Positions 27,903 through 41,325 of a DNA stretch of 64,000 bases are shown piece after piece; the stretch's first letter is position 1, and each line of letters opens with the position of its first letter. The notes beneath the pieces are model-generated. The model saw only the letters and a list, made by a program, of their open reading frames with translations, was not told where the DNA came from and ran no database searches. The translations under genes and the position numbers were made by a program. This stretch comes from Varroa destructor. Taxonomy: Eukaryota; Arthropoda; Arachnida; Mesostigmata; Varroidae. The stretch covers positions 32,339,911 to 32,403,910 of the forward strand of contig NW_019211460.1 in assembly GCF_002443255.2 (NCBI RefSeq), written 5' to 3'.

Positions 27903-29086
27903 AAGTAGGTAAATGCTAGGAACTCAATAAGTAGTAGTAAATTCAACAAAAGCAGAGGACATACCAGCGACATCTGTGGTGAATATTCGCCAGAGGAACA
28001 ACAGAATAGATACATAATTCATCTGGTCACATCGTACCACCGAAGCCTACTACGGAGCCGGGCTCACACTGCTGTTGCCAACTAATTTGTAGGTCAAGCT
28101 TTCTACTGTTTGACCTGCTAAGGCCAACTCAGAGTGACCGCGTTAAGTTTTGGTGTATTTCATTGGCGGCCTTTTATTTTTAATTTCGGGAAATAGAATA
28201 TTACTAACAGCCTACTTAAGCGGCTACCTATGTTGTACTTCACTGAAATACTACGCGTACTGTTTATAACTGCGTACGCATTTCTGATGCTATATTGGTG
28301 CCAGGAAGTCCTCTGTGAGATTACTGAATCTCATTGGACTACCTTCAATAAGCTTTTCTCATTCATTTGTATACATTAACAATTGCAGCTCTCTCCTGGG
28401 CTCGATTTAGAAATACGTACAGACATGCTCGGTATTAATATACGCTAATTGTGTTAAGGAGCTATTAATTAGTTGCGGGTTTTGCTAGCAGCAGGATCGC
28501 AAGGATAAGGCGTGTTAACCGTTTTGCGACCTTAGCTTTCGAAATAACTAGGGTTGATGAGCATCTAAGTCAAATGAGCCTGAGATTATGACCCCGTACC
28601 ACTCCAATCTGAAAGATTGAACTGAAATGGTGCATTATTTTATAGGATAATTAAGTGTCCTTGATTTTCTACATAGCTTGTTAAAAAGACTATGTCATAC
28701 TTTTTAATTTTGACGAACCTAACCTTTTTCATTATGGCAAACGCCTAATTGGTTATTGTGCATCCTTTTATGGATGCTTATCAGGCAGAATTATTATTCT
28801 TTATTTGACTTTCGGATCTTTTAACAGCAATGGACATCCTAGCATCAATATGTCTTATATAATCATATTGTAAACATTATTGAATAGATCATCAAGAGCC
28901 ATAAGTCATTACGGAAAGCTCCGGGTAAATTCTATTAATCGAGACCTGTTCCCATGTTCAATGACCGCGGGTCAAACGACCTCTTCATTGTACATATCAT
29001 TTTATTATTTGATAGAATCAGTAGTCATATGATTAGTAAATCATTCAATCGGTCGCTCAACAAATGAAGAGATACTGTGAAAAGTC

Positions 29087-29089
<3 letters not shown>

Positions 29090-29133
<44 letters not shown>
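29090..29133. repeat. TA microsatellite
   Basis: A TA array of about 22 units. The Tyr-Ile runs in short frames on both strands come from it. Confidence 0.95.
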
Positions 29134-29137
<4 letters not shown>

Positions 29138-30195
29138 GGACCTTCATCAGATAACGCGTCTAGACAATCGCTTGAAAACAAAACGTTCAAGGTTAGTGTT
29201 AACTGTTGTCGATGGAATGAATCTACCCCCCTTACCTTACCTCCTTTCGTCCCATAAACATTCTGTGATAACCCATCATAAGCTATACTTGTTTCATACA
29301 GAAAATACATATACATAAACTACCTAAAATCAAATAATCACTGACTGAGCTGAAAGTAGAAACAACGATTCATTTATAAAAATATCGAAAATGTTTAATT
29401 GTGTGCATTTGTAGAAATGTCTCATCATAGTCTCATTAAACTATGTGACATACACACACACACACGTAACCGACGGACATGACCTCGTAAAGAACCAGTT
29501 TCTATCAGGCATGTAAAAAAAGATTTCATGTCTTATGCATTAAATTTATAACACAAGTAAAAAAAAATCGTATACTTTTTCAGTCTAATGGTCGCTTCAT
29601 ATTGACGACATTCATTAATGAGTAGAAAAATGAGTGAGGGCAAATAAACGGCTTTGCCAGTCGGTACAAATAGTGCCAGCCGAGCTGGCATTAGCTACTC
29701 ATTAGCCGATCAGATAGTTAAAGTTACATCAGCGCATAATGGTAATTCAACAATACTAAGTGCATACAACAACGTGCACTCCCAAGCAGCTGCTAGCGTC
29801 AAAGATAATTTCTGCACATTTACTGTTTCGTACTTCGAAGATTCCGTAAGACGACAGAATAAATACTGTAAAACTGCCGTACTGCGATCCGTCGTAAGCG
29901 ACCGCATCGCACTCTATGTACTTAAGACCAATAACTTGATCAGAAATCGCCTTTCTACAACACATAATAAGAAGTTAGAGCAGCTTAACCTTCAAGTTCA
30001 TTAAAATATTATATATATACGCTCTCCTTAATACCGTCCTGTCCGAAGTGTTTATTACTTAACGCCACTTTTTAACGTTCAGTGAATGATCGGATCTATT
30101 GGCCAACAGCTGAGTTGTAGACGAATTAACTGATGCAAATACGACGCGTTTGCGTATGTTCGACGCAATTATTTAACCAAGCCACACATAACGGA

Positions 30196-30216
30196 GTATG
30201 TTAAAGCTTAACATAC
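30196..30216. repeat. Palindrome with 9-bp arms, 3-base spacer
   Basis: GTATGTTAA and TTAACATAC surround AGC. Confidence 0.8.
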
Positions 30217-30837
30217 AATTTAACGACACGTATGCTTCCTTTGCCCGATTTTGGATTTGCATTTTGTTTAGAGGACGCGTTTCCTGGGCTTGCGATTTTT
30301 GTCTATCGCTCCAAAGCCTTCTGGTTTACTAACTGTGGCGTATCTGTATCGTATCGTATCACTGCGTACTGTGGCGTGTATCCGGTAAGGACCCACTCCA
30401 TCTTACGTTAAACTTCTCATATTAAAAACATCAGCCCTTTTGTTTGTAAATACTCGTAATCATAGAAATGACAATAACTGCACTGTCTACAATATATAGA
30501 CGTCAACAACCTATACCGGAGAGGGAGCGAAAAGACTATATAAAAATGTAATATGTTTTATCAACATACACACATATACACATCTTCATGTACATAGTGA
30601 ATGCCCTTTTTTTTCTGAATATGTAGGAGTCTGATCTAGTGCGAGAGATAAAGGCAAACTGAAAGAAAAAGAAGAAGAAAGGCGAAGTAGTGGAGTTGAT
30701 GCGTGAATGCCCGGTTGGTTAATTATTCAATAACGAACACGAACGAGACATACGAACACATAATTATTAACACATTGGCATTGATAAATAATAATGAAGA
30801 AACGTGAGTAGCTGAGAGCCCCTTAAATATATAGATA

Positions 30838-31000
30838 CATCTAAATGATAATAATTAATAATAAATTATTTATTTAATTCTGTGGCGAAGATAATAATTA
30901 ATTAAACTAAATAATTATTATCTAATAACGATAATAATAATAATAATCATTATAACATTAATGATTCAAAATAGTAATAATATTAAGGCTCTGGCGTAAA
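30838..31000. repeat. AAT/ATA-rich low-complexity tract
   Basis: Degenerate AAT, ATAATT and ATAATA units running up towards the N gap. Such low complexity is a likely reason for the assembly break. Confidence 0.8.
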
Positions 31001-31107
31001 GCACCAATAAGATGAAAGAACGGACGCTATAGCGAACGTACCTCTAGTTCATTATAATTCTCTCTAACGATAACCGAGAGATTTTTAAATTCAAAATAAA
31101 AATTATA

Positions 31108-31207
31108 NNNNNNNNNNNNNNNNNNNNNNNNNNNNNNNNNNNNNNNNNNNNNNNNNNNNNNNNNNNNNNNNNNNNNNNNNNNNNNNNNNNNNNNNNNNNN
31201 NNNNNNN
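31108..31207. other. Assembly gap (100 N)
   Basis: Exactly 100 consecutive N, which usually denotes a scaffold join of unknown true length. Order and distance between E78 and TAF1A therefore rest on the scaffolding. Confidence 0.99.
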
Positions 31208-31913
31208 GTTTGTAATAATAACAAATGTATTCATTGAGACACAATGTCGACGAGAACAGATAGCGAAGGAAAGAGAAAAGGAGATTAATTCACATAAATT
31301 ATTATAAATTTGACCGACAGCAAGCAAGTATATAATAAAATAATAAAATCTAATTATAATAACGAAATAAATGGCTGTGTCTTATTAGGCTAGAAAATCA
31401 ATATATGCATTCAAATTTGTTAGTAATTAAAACGAGCCAAGGTTTTTAATAAAGGGATCAGCCAGGCACGTTCAATACCATCAGCTGCCTATTATAGATC
31501 TCAAGTAGCCGGAAATATCTTGTGGCGAACAAAGGCTCTAGGTCGCCGAAGATAGGCGCAATGTCTATCGGCCACTCACTGTAAGCAAAAATAAGCCTAT
31601 AGAGGTGTTAGTCTTTCATGAGAGCATTTAAAGTGTTATTATGCTTAATTATCCAGTCAAGGCTGATGTCGTGCTCGAGTTTTTACAACACTTTACGAAT
31701 GAATCACATTAGATCATCAGCCTGTCCGATATCAGTGTTGGAGATTTCTCTCAATATGGGTCATTTCCATGGGTCCAGTTTAACACAAGCGGCTAGTTGC
31801 TTCATCTCAGAAAAAAATCCGCTACGTTAAGTAATCAGTGTTTTCTTTTAGGAGCAGGTCTAGTTACAAGTAAAGCTACTTTATTCCGACGTGTCTATAT
31901 AACAAACTTATGC

Positions 31914-31919
31914 TTTATT
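31914..31919 (-). promoter_or_regulatory. Polyadenylation signal for TAF1A
   Basis: AATAAA on the minus strand 24 bases past the TAF1A stop, which implies a very short 3' UTR. A second AATAAA lies at 31880-31885. Confidence 0.5.
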
Positions 31920-31942
31920 TTTTAACAAATGAGAACAATGCA

Positions 31943-34283
31943 TTATTGAACGATTGCAACAAACATGTCTAGTCGAAAGTTTTTAGCATCAGTGGTTATC
32001 TTCAGGGCATGTTCAAGCCTGCCATCATTTGCATTTGCAGCTGCTGCGCTCGTAGCACGAACATATGCATTATCCGGACCAGTTAACAGTGAAACGACGA
32101 GTGCTTTGGCAAGCGTCACAGGTTCGCAGTTGCAGTCATCTACCCGAAAATGGTATTTCCACCAAAATTTTCTGTTGCTCATAAACTCAACAGAATGATC
32201 GTACTTCCTGAAAGATAGGAAACACGAAGAGATATATTTAAACTAAAGATCCAGAGGAGTGTCGCTGCTGGAATCATCAGCCCTTTTTGACCCGAGGCAA
32301 AGCTCTAGTTACGTAATGAATAATGTGCCAAAGAAAATTTTGGACGATCGTACGCAATCACACGAGTTACGGTATTCTTCATAAATGACTCTGGAATACA
32401 CGTTTCGAGCATTTCTTTCGCCATTCTAATAAACAAAAAGTTTAAATGTCCATATTCTGAATTATCGATTATATCAAATTAGACAAATGCAGTAGCTTTG
32501 TTTTCGTTTCGCTGTCTGTCAGTAGATGTAAGAACGTAGACACAGTCCTGATAATCATTTATTTTATCAAAGATTTTCCGCAGGAATTGAAAACTTCACT
32601 TTGTCATGACAACAGAAGACTAATTTACGCTATTTGGACACTTCCTGCATTTCTTGCCTATCATAAACTTTACCTGGCGAGCAATAGCGTAGCCGCCAAA
32701 AGTCTCCATCCCCTAAGGCATGCTCTTCTTTCCCAGTGGTCAAGATACGTCGCTAGTCGGTCAGCTACATCTTGAAAATCCGCTACCTCCCCGAGATCTA
32801 AAATCGTTTCCGCATAGTCGAGAACAAGAGTGTCTGCCGGTGCCATCACTAATATCTTCCGAATGCAAGCAAGACGGCGAATTGAGCTGTCGACATCCTG
32901 GCGCTGACGTAGAAGCTAAAAAAGAAACCCATGTGCCTGCATTATGCAATGCAATCGCAATAACTTCATTTTTCAGCATCGATTCGATTGGTAACATATA
33001 CTATATAGAAATCTAGTTTGAAAGTTTTGAAACTCTTACGAATACACCTTGTCATACGCTTCTAACTAAACATAAGCATGACACTAGAGCTACAAGACGT
33101 ACCTGACAATAAAATAGAAATCCCGTCAAATGGTTCGGATTACGTTTTATATAGGATTTTAGAACTTTTTCGAAGTTGAACTCTTCGTCCATTTGCTCAT
33201 ACAACAGGCCCATCTGTAGGAAGACATCGCCTACTACTTTGGGAACACAGAAGGCGCCCTCGAGCGATTTGCGCACCAGCGCCCGTTGGTGGCTTAAAGC
33301 AACTTCTCGAAAAGCCCGTTCATCATCTGTTAGGGTGCCGGAGAGAAGTTCCGGATCACTTTGAAGTTTTGTGAGCTCACGTACCCGCTGTAGCGCGACG
33401 TAGCCATGAAAGATGGCTAGCAAAGGATTGGTCTCGCGACCTTTTTCGCGGCTTATGGCGTGAGTGTCTGCCCAGTTTGTGATGGGCTCGAATTCGTAAG
33501 TAAGCTAGATAAATATATAAGCAATATTGCAGAAACTGAAAGAAGTTCTTTAGCTAAATAGCTTGAAAGAAGCTATAGAAAAAGCTATTTTCTATGATTA
33601 CATTTGACTAATCAAATTATCAGTAACATGCTTACCGGTTAGCACAGTTAGTAATTGGTAAATTATTAGATTATTCATAACGTTTCAAAAGTTCGTAATA
33701 TATTTTTCTTTGAAATGCTTGCGTATTTCATCTGGATAATAATTACAAAAAATCAATTGAAGTACAGATAAGGGAGAAAAGGATCGTCTATATGAGTGTT
33801 TAAAATATGCATAGGTACCTGTTGATTTTGCAGCATAAGGAGGAGAGATTCTAGAAGTGCCCCTGTTCTTACAAGAGGATCGAGCGGCAGAACACAGACC
33901 GCCAAATCTTCGAGAAGTCTTCTATTCAGTGGGTAATAGAACGCAGCAAACAATAGGCCACGCAGGGGTGCCTCGAACCCACATATGATTGGCTCGTTAT
34001 GCAGTAATTTTGCAAGATGTACAAGACTTGATCCGCGCCCGTGCCGTAACGCGTAACCCATAAGATTTACAACGGAGCCCGACGAGGCTGTCATCCAAAA
34101 TTGGCGCCCTTGACAACGAGGATTATTGTAAATGCCATGGCGTAATCCGGTCGAAGATAAAAATGACAACGACGACTCCTCATCCTGGTCCGCCGGGGGG
34201 GTTGCTCTTCCATGAGAACCACTATCCGATGAACCTGACGAAATCACTAAAGCTTGAGATAACGGTTTGTCACGACGTGGCAT
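31943..34283 (-). CDS. TAF1A: TAF1A, RNA polymerase I TBP-associated factor (SL1 subunit A)
   Basis: Four minus-strand exons, in transcript order 34283-33819, 33504-33103, 32915-32674 and 32207-31943. All introns are GT-AG and the phases agree (0, 0, 2), giving 457 residues against about 450 in human TAF1A. The identification rests on collinear patterns along the length. Exon 1 has an Asp/Ser-rich N-terminus, then paired helices with YALRHGRGSSLVHLAKLL and LLFAAFYYPLNRRLLEDL. Exon 2 has the helix pair LLYEQMDEEFNFEKVLKSYI followed by NPNHLTGFLFYCQ. Exon 3, which has no ATG, contains RKILVMAPADTLVLDYAETI. Exon 4 has the C-terminal motif SNRKFWWKYHF, matching the human R-K-x-W-W-x-x-F-H-F block. 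Known role: with TBP, TAF1B and TAF1C it forms SL1/TIF-IB at rDNA promoters in the nucleolus. The chosen start is the ATG at 34283; an AG acceptor-like site lies 12 bases upstream, so a 5' non-coding exon is possible. Confidence 0.85.
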
Positions 34284-35807
34284 TGCGTCCAAAACCTGTC
34301 AAAGCAAACACAGGTATGTTACGGTGGTCTTGTATTCCTACAAGTATGTACTTAATTTACTAGTAAACCTTATAAATGAGAAACTGTGAAAATGACTAAA
34401 TCTATTTTCAGGCCTCGAAACAATGTCACACAGTCAAAAGCATTAAATCAACAGCTAGACTAGTAGAAATTATGTAGAAAAAAAATTATTTTGAGTATTT
34501 AAATTAGCCGTCTTTAATTAATTAAATAAATTATTTAATGAGAATGCACAATAATAATAATGACTGATCTACTACTCGCCTATTATCTTCACCTAACGGG
34601 GTAATTTCAAATGTGTATGTAATATATCTGGTTGCATATAATAAATTATAAATATTAAACTGCGCTCTCAGAAAAGCTATATATATCATCAGTAAATAAT
34701 ATGTTAGTGACGAGGTGATATCACGCTTGACGTACTTCTTAAAAGATAAAATTTATCGTGCACGTTTGTTGCTATCGCAAAAATGTTGAATGATACTTTG
34801 TAAAATCATAGCTTCTCTATTGCCATATGATTTACCTTTGCATTTTGCAATAACTTATAACAAAAATAGGAAAACTACATTTTGACTTACTTTGGTTCAG
34901 CTAGAACATTCACTCCCGGCACTTAATTATATGCACAGAAAAGTGTAAACCTTTAAAGCTAGTGTTGAGTAATGCATCCCATTCTTGCTCAAACAGCTAT
35001 GTTGACGGCCATACGTTTGTAAAACATCTTCAAAATAAATAAAAATTTTCGATTAAAGTGCGCGCATAGCGACCCGTGTGTTGACATAAGTAAGAAATTC
35101 GAATACACTAACTCGAACACACGGTATATACCTAACATTCATTGACAAAATATTCGAACTATATCATTCGCACTTTTTTGTCAATGAAACTCTAAACAAC
35201 GCTCTTATTCAGATAAAGCTAGTTTCACACGAAGTTTTGCATAATGGAAGCCCCATGCCAGGGTAAGTTCGAAACTTCGGTTGCCCACTTTTTGCTGGCA
35301 TAATTTCGAAAATACCGAAAGTTTGATTACCTATTTAGTTCTGCACGAATTTTTGCGCGTTTCTAAATTGAGCACTGGTATGTAGTGCACACGCACGCTA
35401 ATGTCTCACTATATTCAATTTGATTTAAACCATTTTGAGTTCTAAGTAGGGGTATGCGTTTCGATCAATGGCTCGATCTCCTACTCAGCAAAACACTTCA
35501 GCGTTACAAGAGATTTTGCATTATCATTGGCGTAATACTGTTCTACAGCATTTATGTGCCTCTAATTACCTATGTGCTATAGACCTCAACATTATAACAT
35601 AACCTGAACGTGGACTTGATAGTAGGAAACCATAAACCACACCAGTTGGAACACACTGTCTAATAGGAAACCTTCTATCCAAATGCAAGTGTGGCCCTTT
35701 CCCAGCCTGGCCCACCCTCTCCAGCGCATGAGCGGACCTCATGAGCGTATTATGTTTTGAGAAAATCGGCAGAGTTTCACTGGTGGCCGTGGCAAGTCGC
35801 TGTCCCC
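34284..35807. other. Divergent intergenic region
   Basis: Lies between the TAF1A start (minus strand) and the candidate QPCT first exon (plus strand), so it probably holds both promoters. No gene is recognised. Just before 35808 there are upstream ATGs, including a short uORF beginning near 35727. Confidence 0.45.
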
Positions 35808-35900
35808 ATGAGGACTATTGAGAGTGGCGTGAGGCTGTTTCTGTTACTGGTTCTTGTAGGGCCGTTTTCAGCTGATGGCTTAAGTTGGCACGACATTCGG
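35808..35900 (+). CDS. Candidate signal-peptide first exon (probably QPCT)
   Basis: The ATG at 35808 opens 31 codons that end exactly at a consensus GTGAGT donor (35901), phase 0. The peptide is a textbook secretion signal: a short N-region with Arg, a hydrophobic core RLFLLLVLVGPFSA, then DGLSWHDIR. The next recognised plus-strand coding sequence, the QPCT core at 50767, also starts in phase 0 and lacks its signal peptide. Joining the two gives 353 residues against 361 in human QPCT. The intron would be about 14.9 kb, so the join is an inference. The exon could instead start another secreted protein, for instance with the exon-like stretch at 39545. Confidence 0.5.
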
Positions 35901-38102
35901 GTGAGTTTCTGGTAGAAATAGTACTTTGACGACCGTTCACATATGCTTGATTGTTGTTGTTCGAATGAATGCACTGGAGTGCCACAGTAGCGCCGAAATA
36001 ACACAAATTTTCCACGTACTATGTGTTATTTTTCCACCAGAACATCCAAAGTTGGTATTTTTAAGGGCGGACACTCCTGGGACAAGATGAACAGACGTTT
36101 TAGGAAGAAATCACCTTCAGGAATTTCTAACAGCTGATATAGCCTTGCGCGGTGTGACTAGATTTGCGGCGAATTTAAAAACTATTAGATGTGCTTGTAT
36201 AAAAAGTGTAGTCGATTTTTGGTTAAGGAAGCTTGTTTTTCCTATATACTTTTTTGTGCAAACGTGATCCTAAAATAAAATAGGGAAAGTATTTGATAAA
36301 GACAGCTTTGCTTTCAGCTTGATTTTGTTAGCACGCGTGTGGATAAGATTTTATTCAAAGTAATACAATTCTTATATAATGTTCACTCTAAAGGTCAGTG
36401 TTTTTCATTTAGAGGTTTACATCTAGAGATAGTAGAAAGTCATGGCATACAGCTTTTAATTGTAGTAGGTAATTTCTAAACAAATACACTACTTTCGGAT
36501 AGAGATCATCGTTTTGCTCATTTATATATTTAATTGCATGGCACATATATGTATAGTTAATATATTTGTAGGTAATAATCAAGCTAAGTCAAAACTGTCG
36601 ACATCTATACTCTATGACTGTATTTGTAAATTAAATAATACATTTACATTACGCATAAAACTACGATTAGCCAATAAGTGGTTTCTTAAAGATTTTGCGA
36701 AACTTGAAAACTTCAATTTAAAGCTTGTTAAATATGACATCTTCTGTCAGTTATCGTTCTACTAATTTACTTTTCCCGTTTTGCCAGAACTTTATAAGCT
36801 TGGCTTTAAAAACTATGTAGCCTAGCCAGTTCTTAAATTGTTATGTTCTGTCACGAATTTCGTCTGCCAGTGATCAGAAAAATTATTATCAGTCGTGCCG
36901 AAGTCTAGAGAATATAACTGTACAAGCAGCGATGACACCATAAGGCGGGTACAGGAAAAGAAACTTGAAGACAGTTCTTGATTAGCTTGCCTTCCATGTA
37001 TGCGAATGTCAAACATGTTGTTCAACTTCTTGAAATATTTAACAACCGTGCTTGTCTATGCTAAAACTGATGACTGTTTTACTCGTGTGAGCCGTACTCA
37101 AAGAATGTATAATAATAATAATATATCATCTTGTAGTTAGGACGAAAATTATAGGGCTTATCTTATTAATTATAGGTACTAAGTACAAACTGGTTTCAAA
37201 GTAACTTAGAAATACACAAATTAGCGCTTGATGTCTTGCTTCGTCGTTATGCGCGGACAATTTAAGTACATTTGATGACAGATTTCTTTTCACACTTAAC
37301 GGTATTCGCTCATTTACGACAATCAAATGGAGGATGTCTGCATTGCATGCCTTTAATGAAGTCGGAAGTGATTTGTTTCTCGGTACGTGTGTGAATTAAC
37401 GTATTTTGACTATTTAGAGCACTGTTGCATAAAATTTTGTGCTATCGTACTCTAGTCCTTAATAGCAGCTATGTATGGTGGCGATGGCTTCGCTAAATAA
37501 AAAAAGAACAGTATCTGCTTGCCGGGTCTACAAAGTCGTTCGTTTGAGTTTTCCAACGCGCAGATGTCCGCTCCGTACATGTGCTGAAGGAGAAGCTATT
37601 AATAACTGCAATAAAGTAGACTTCCTCAAGTAAATATATTTTCCCATTAGTGGCACGTACATGCGATAATGTTGTACAGTAGCCATATGCGGCACTATAA
37701 ACTACGCCTGCATATATCTAGACATATTCAATAGGCCGTAGAAAGGATCCATAAATTTGATAGTAAGCTAGTTAGCTTCTGACAGATGTATTTTTATTGT
37801 TTACACTGAGTGCTACAATTAGCGTATTCATAACATTAGTATCACCTAACTTATGACGAATAACAATAAGTCTGGACATGGTCCTTTAAGTGCTCTATAT
37901 GGTCCGAATACTTCCAGCACATATTTATAGGTCCATTCACCTAAGAGTTACCTGTGTTTAAGCGAGGCTTTCTGTGGCTTTAGCGCATGTACAAGTGTCC
38001 TATTGCCAGTTCATTTGACAACGGTGATGCTACATGGGCCCAAATTTACTTGACGTTATCGATGGACATAACCGGTGCTACAGAAAAAAATCTATTAGTA
38101 TA

Positions 38103-38126
38103 CTTTATAGTATATATACTATAAAG
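38103..38126. repeat. Perfect 24-bp palindrome
   Basis: CTTTATAGTATA followed directly by its reverse complement TATACTATAAAG, with no spacer. Confidence 0.9.
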
Positions 38127-39544
38127 ACTTTTTTATTACGTGGCCGAAACCGACTTACAAATTTTTATATTAAAAAAATATCAGTTGGAGACACTTATGT
38201 CGCTGGCTTCTACAGTTCCACAAGTTGAAGTTGTGTAATCTGAAGGCGGGGCTATATAAACCACTGATAATCTCGCGCGCGTTCATTTAATAAAACTAAA
38301 AAAACGTTTGGTTTTCAAAAAAAAAAAACTGTGCTTATGACTCGAGAAGCCCGTACTGGCAAGTTAAGCAGGTTAACGATTATGGTTTGTTCATTTTATG
38401 TCCAAAATAAAATTGCTGGGCAGTATGAAGCCGTTTCTTCATTTGCAGATAAACTTTGTTTGAGCACCGAGAGGGCGTAATAATAATGGGTTCACCGCTC
38501 TTACGGTCGCACTAAAGCCTATATGACTATCGTGGTTGAGCATTGTTCTGATCTAAATAATTAATGTCAATTGTGCATTTTCCACAGTATTGTTTTTTCC
38601 TAACGATGTATTATGCCAGTCGAGCAATTTTTCAAACTTTTCTATAAAAGCAGCCATATGTGACACGTTGTTACAACAACCTGTGCTACCACAAGTGCGT
38701 TTGACAGAGTGAAACTGACAGGTATACACATATACGCGTTCTTACAATTAAATAGAGTAGTATTTTAAGGCTACCTAATTATCTTTATGTTAGCTCTATA
38801 CATTTAGTTTCGATGGTGAATTGCATCACGTTTCTGACCTACGTACATCTGAAAATTCTGGAAGTATAACAATAGAAATATTTCAAATAGACGTCTTTTT
38901 GCTATGAAAAAAACAGAATGGCTCATACAGTCCTTGTCCTATATAATCCCACCTTCTTTTTTATGGGAAAACTGGCCATAGAATGCCCAGGGACGATTTT
39001 TCATCTCTACTGTATTTTATCACAACTTCTTCAGCGGCCTTACGGTGTAGCGTTTATGGAATAGTAACCGTCAATATACAGAACAAGAAAACGATGAGAT
39101 ATTACAGTTCTTCATATTAAAAGAGATTGTAGTCTAGTTTGTTTTAATCTTATGAGGGACTGTAATCTAGTTTCGTTATGTAATCCCTGTTACGATTATT
39201 GCATGTGTCTCTTCACTGATTTATTTTTATTTCGACTTATTCTTCGTAAATTCGTTGACTATGCTTTAGGTAATGAAAAAACAATACATGATTTGATTAG
39301 CTTGATGTATGGCGCGCATTGAAAACATTAACAACTAAATCAGACTTATGAATGCACAGCTCTGAAGTTGGATGTTTCAGAGGTTAGTTTTTTGCGGTGT
39401 TTGATCTAAACCAGATGCGCTCTAAGTGAACGAACACTTAAATTCGTAATAGCTTAATTCTCTTATGAATCATTATACTAATATTAGTATATATGAGTTA
39501 TTATATGATTCCTAGCATGTTTCATAACTAAATAACCGTTTCAG

Positions 39545-39727
39545 TCTCATGGGCGTGTCTCGCTAGCTGTGACAACTGCGGTTACTGCACTGGGGGCATA
39601 TTATTTGACCTCCCGTCCGAACATCTTTGTGCTGCAGGGAAATCAGGACCAGACGGTCGAACCACAACCTACGGCTGTTGAACAGCAGGCTGATAATGAG
39701 GATCCGAATGTGTCAGACATTACTAGC
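39545..39727 (+). CDS. Candidate orphan exon with membrane-like segment
   Basis: A 61-codon open stretch bounded by a good acceptor (CCGTTTCAG, ending at 39544) and a plausible donor (AGC, then GTATGT at 39728). Both ends are phase 0; reading through, the frame stops two codons later. It has no ATG. The peptide has a small-residue hydrophobic segment, SLAVTTAVTALGAYYL, then an acidic Gln/Glu/Asp-rich tail including EPQPTAVEQQADNEDP. Composition and sharp boundaries look coding against an AT-rich background. I do not recognise a family. It could be an alternative cassette of the QPCT gene, a terminal exon of another gene, or chance. Confidence 0.35.
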
Positions 39728-41325
39728 GTATGTTAACTGTGTGTGTGTGGGGTGTCATATGAATATGTGATTTGAGCGGGGCTAGCTTTATGGAGTTGCT
39801 TTTAGTTTGTGGCTTTACGATTGTTACTGGTAAACTGAGAAATGTACTTCTCTTTAAAATGTCTCTCAGTCGTCGAATAAGGTAACGAGTGTATACAAAT
39901 TGATGATGTTATTATCTATTGACATTGAATTAAAAATGATATTTTTATCTATAAATATGTAAATACTTTCATTATCGTGCTCGTACGAAAAATTCTTTTC
40001 GGGACATGGCAGCTTTTTAAGTATTTCAGATCAATCAGTAAAACCTTTGCTACATCTAAAAAGTCTTTAATTTATCAATATCTCATTAAATTGGTCTTTA
40101 TTTTAAGGATGTTCGTACTTTATAGTTGACTCTGGCGTGAATTTTTGGGAGTTTACATGGTCTTCGTCGCTTTCTTACGCGTATTCTTTTCATTTGTCTA
40201 ACTACTTTTTTGGCGTACGTTTACCGGTTTGTCTCCCCTTCGTCTGCTTGACCAATTGTGTCTTCCAATAGCTTCGTGAACATCGCATTCCACTTCGCTT
40301 TTCTGTCGAAAGCTGCGGTATCGTAACCTTCAGCGAATTCTTGAAATCTTTTTTAAACGTCCCATACCCCACAACTCGATTGATAGTGTTAATGCTACAT
40401 TACGCTAAAGAGGCGAAAACATCGTTACAGATCTAAATTTGGAAGGTCCCTGTTCCAATAAAATGCTGTCCTTTTTTCTACTTTTATTAGTACGTGTACA
40501 ACAATCACCAACGACGAGCCAAAATAATTAAGGTATACAAAAAGCTTACGTAAGAGAGGTGTTTTCATCTGCATCCCACCGGATATTAGGGCGTTTGTGT
40601 AAACACAGGAGTACGCACATACACGCAACTAAAGCTATCTACTGCTGCTGCATACATTCGATGGCTTCATTCAGATGCTCATTCATTCATCTGCATCGGC
40701 TGTAGGAAAACGAAAGGGCTACCCTTTTTAGGGATCCAGCTTCTTATTATAGATGTAATCTCTAACTTACCTCCCAAAACCAGATATTACGGCCCAAATC
40801 ACTTTCAATGTGTAATTGTTTGCTTGTATTCTCTGTTCAAACGAGCCTAAGCATAAAAAATCGCATGCTACAGCTGCTGATCTAAAAATACGAGAAAATT
40901 CATCATACATATTAGGATTTTGGTAAAATACCTAAATCGTCAACTAAAGAATACTTTTTGCTAGTAGCTGGTACTACAACGAAGTTATTTTCTTTTTCGA
41001 TTGCCTAGCAACTATCCGATAACCATATAGGTTTTGATTGTCCTATTCCAGTCGTATGTAAATGCTTAGTACACAGACCCTGCCTAATACTCGAGGACGC
41101 GTAGCATCGTCTTCACAGAAGTACGGTTTCAACCTTAACGCATCTTATTTTATTGAGACAATACGTGCTTTCACGTAGAGACAACAGCGAGTTCCCTAAA
41201 TCATGTACATGCTGTGGTCAGAAAAGCGAAGGTCCGAAGCATAGCAACACTGATTGAACGAGAAGACAGGGGCCTAACGTAAACGCAGGTTATCTATAAC
41301 CAAAGGAACAGTTCTCTTGACGTTT

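Larger units (their letters stand above)
27222..31107. other. Spacer between E78 and TAF1A, upstream of the gap
   Basis: Presumably contains the E78 3' UTR at its start. No other gene is recognised. The 29654-30004 frame is open for 116 codons but lacks any ATG and has no family motif. Two TA arrays, a CA run and AAT-rich sequence near the gap are present. A GTATC repeat cluster sits near 30343-30360. Confidence 0.5.

Noticed and set aside
29654..30004. 116-codon open frame, plus strand
   Set aside because: It begins at TTG and contains no ATG at all, no splice-bounded edges and no family motif.
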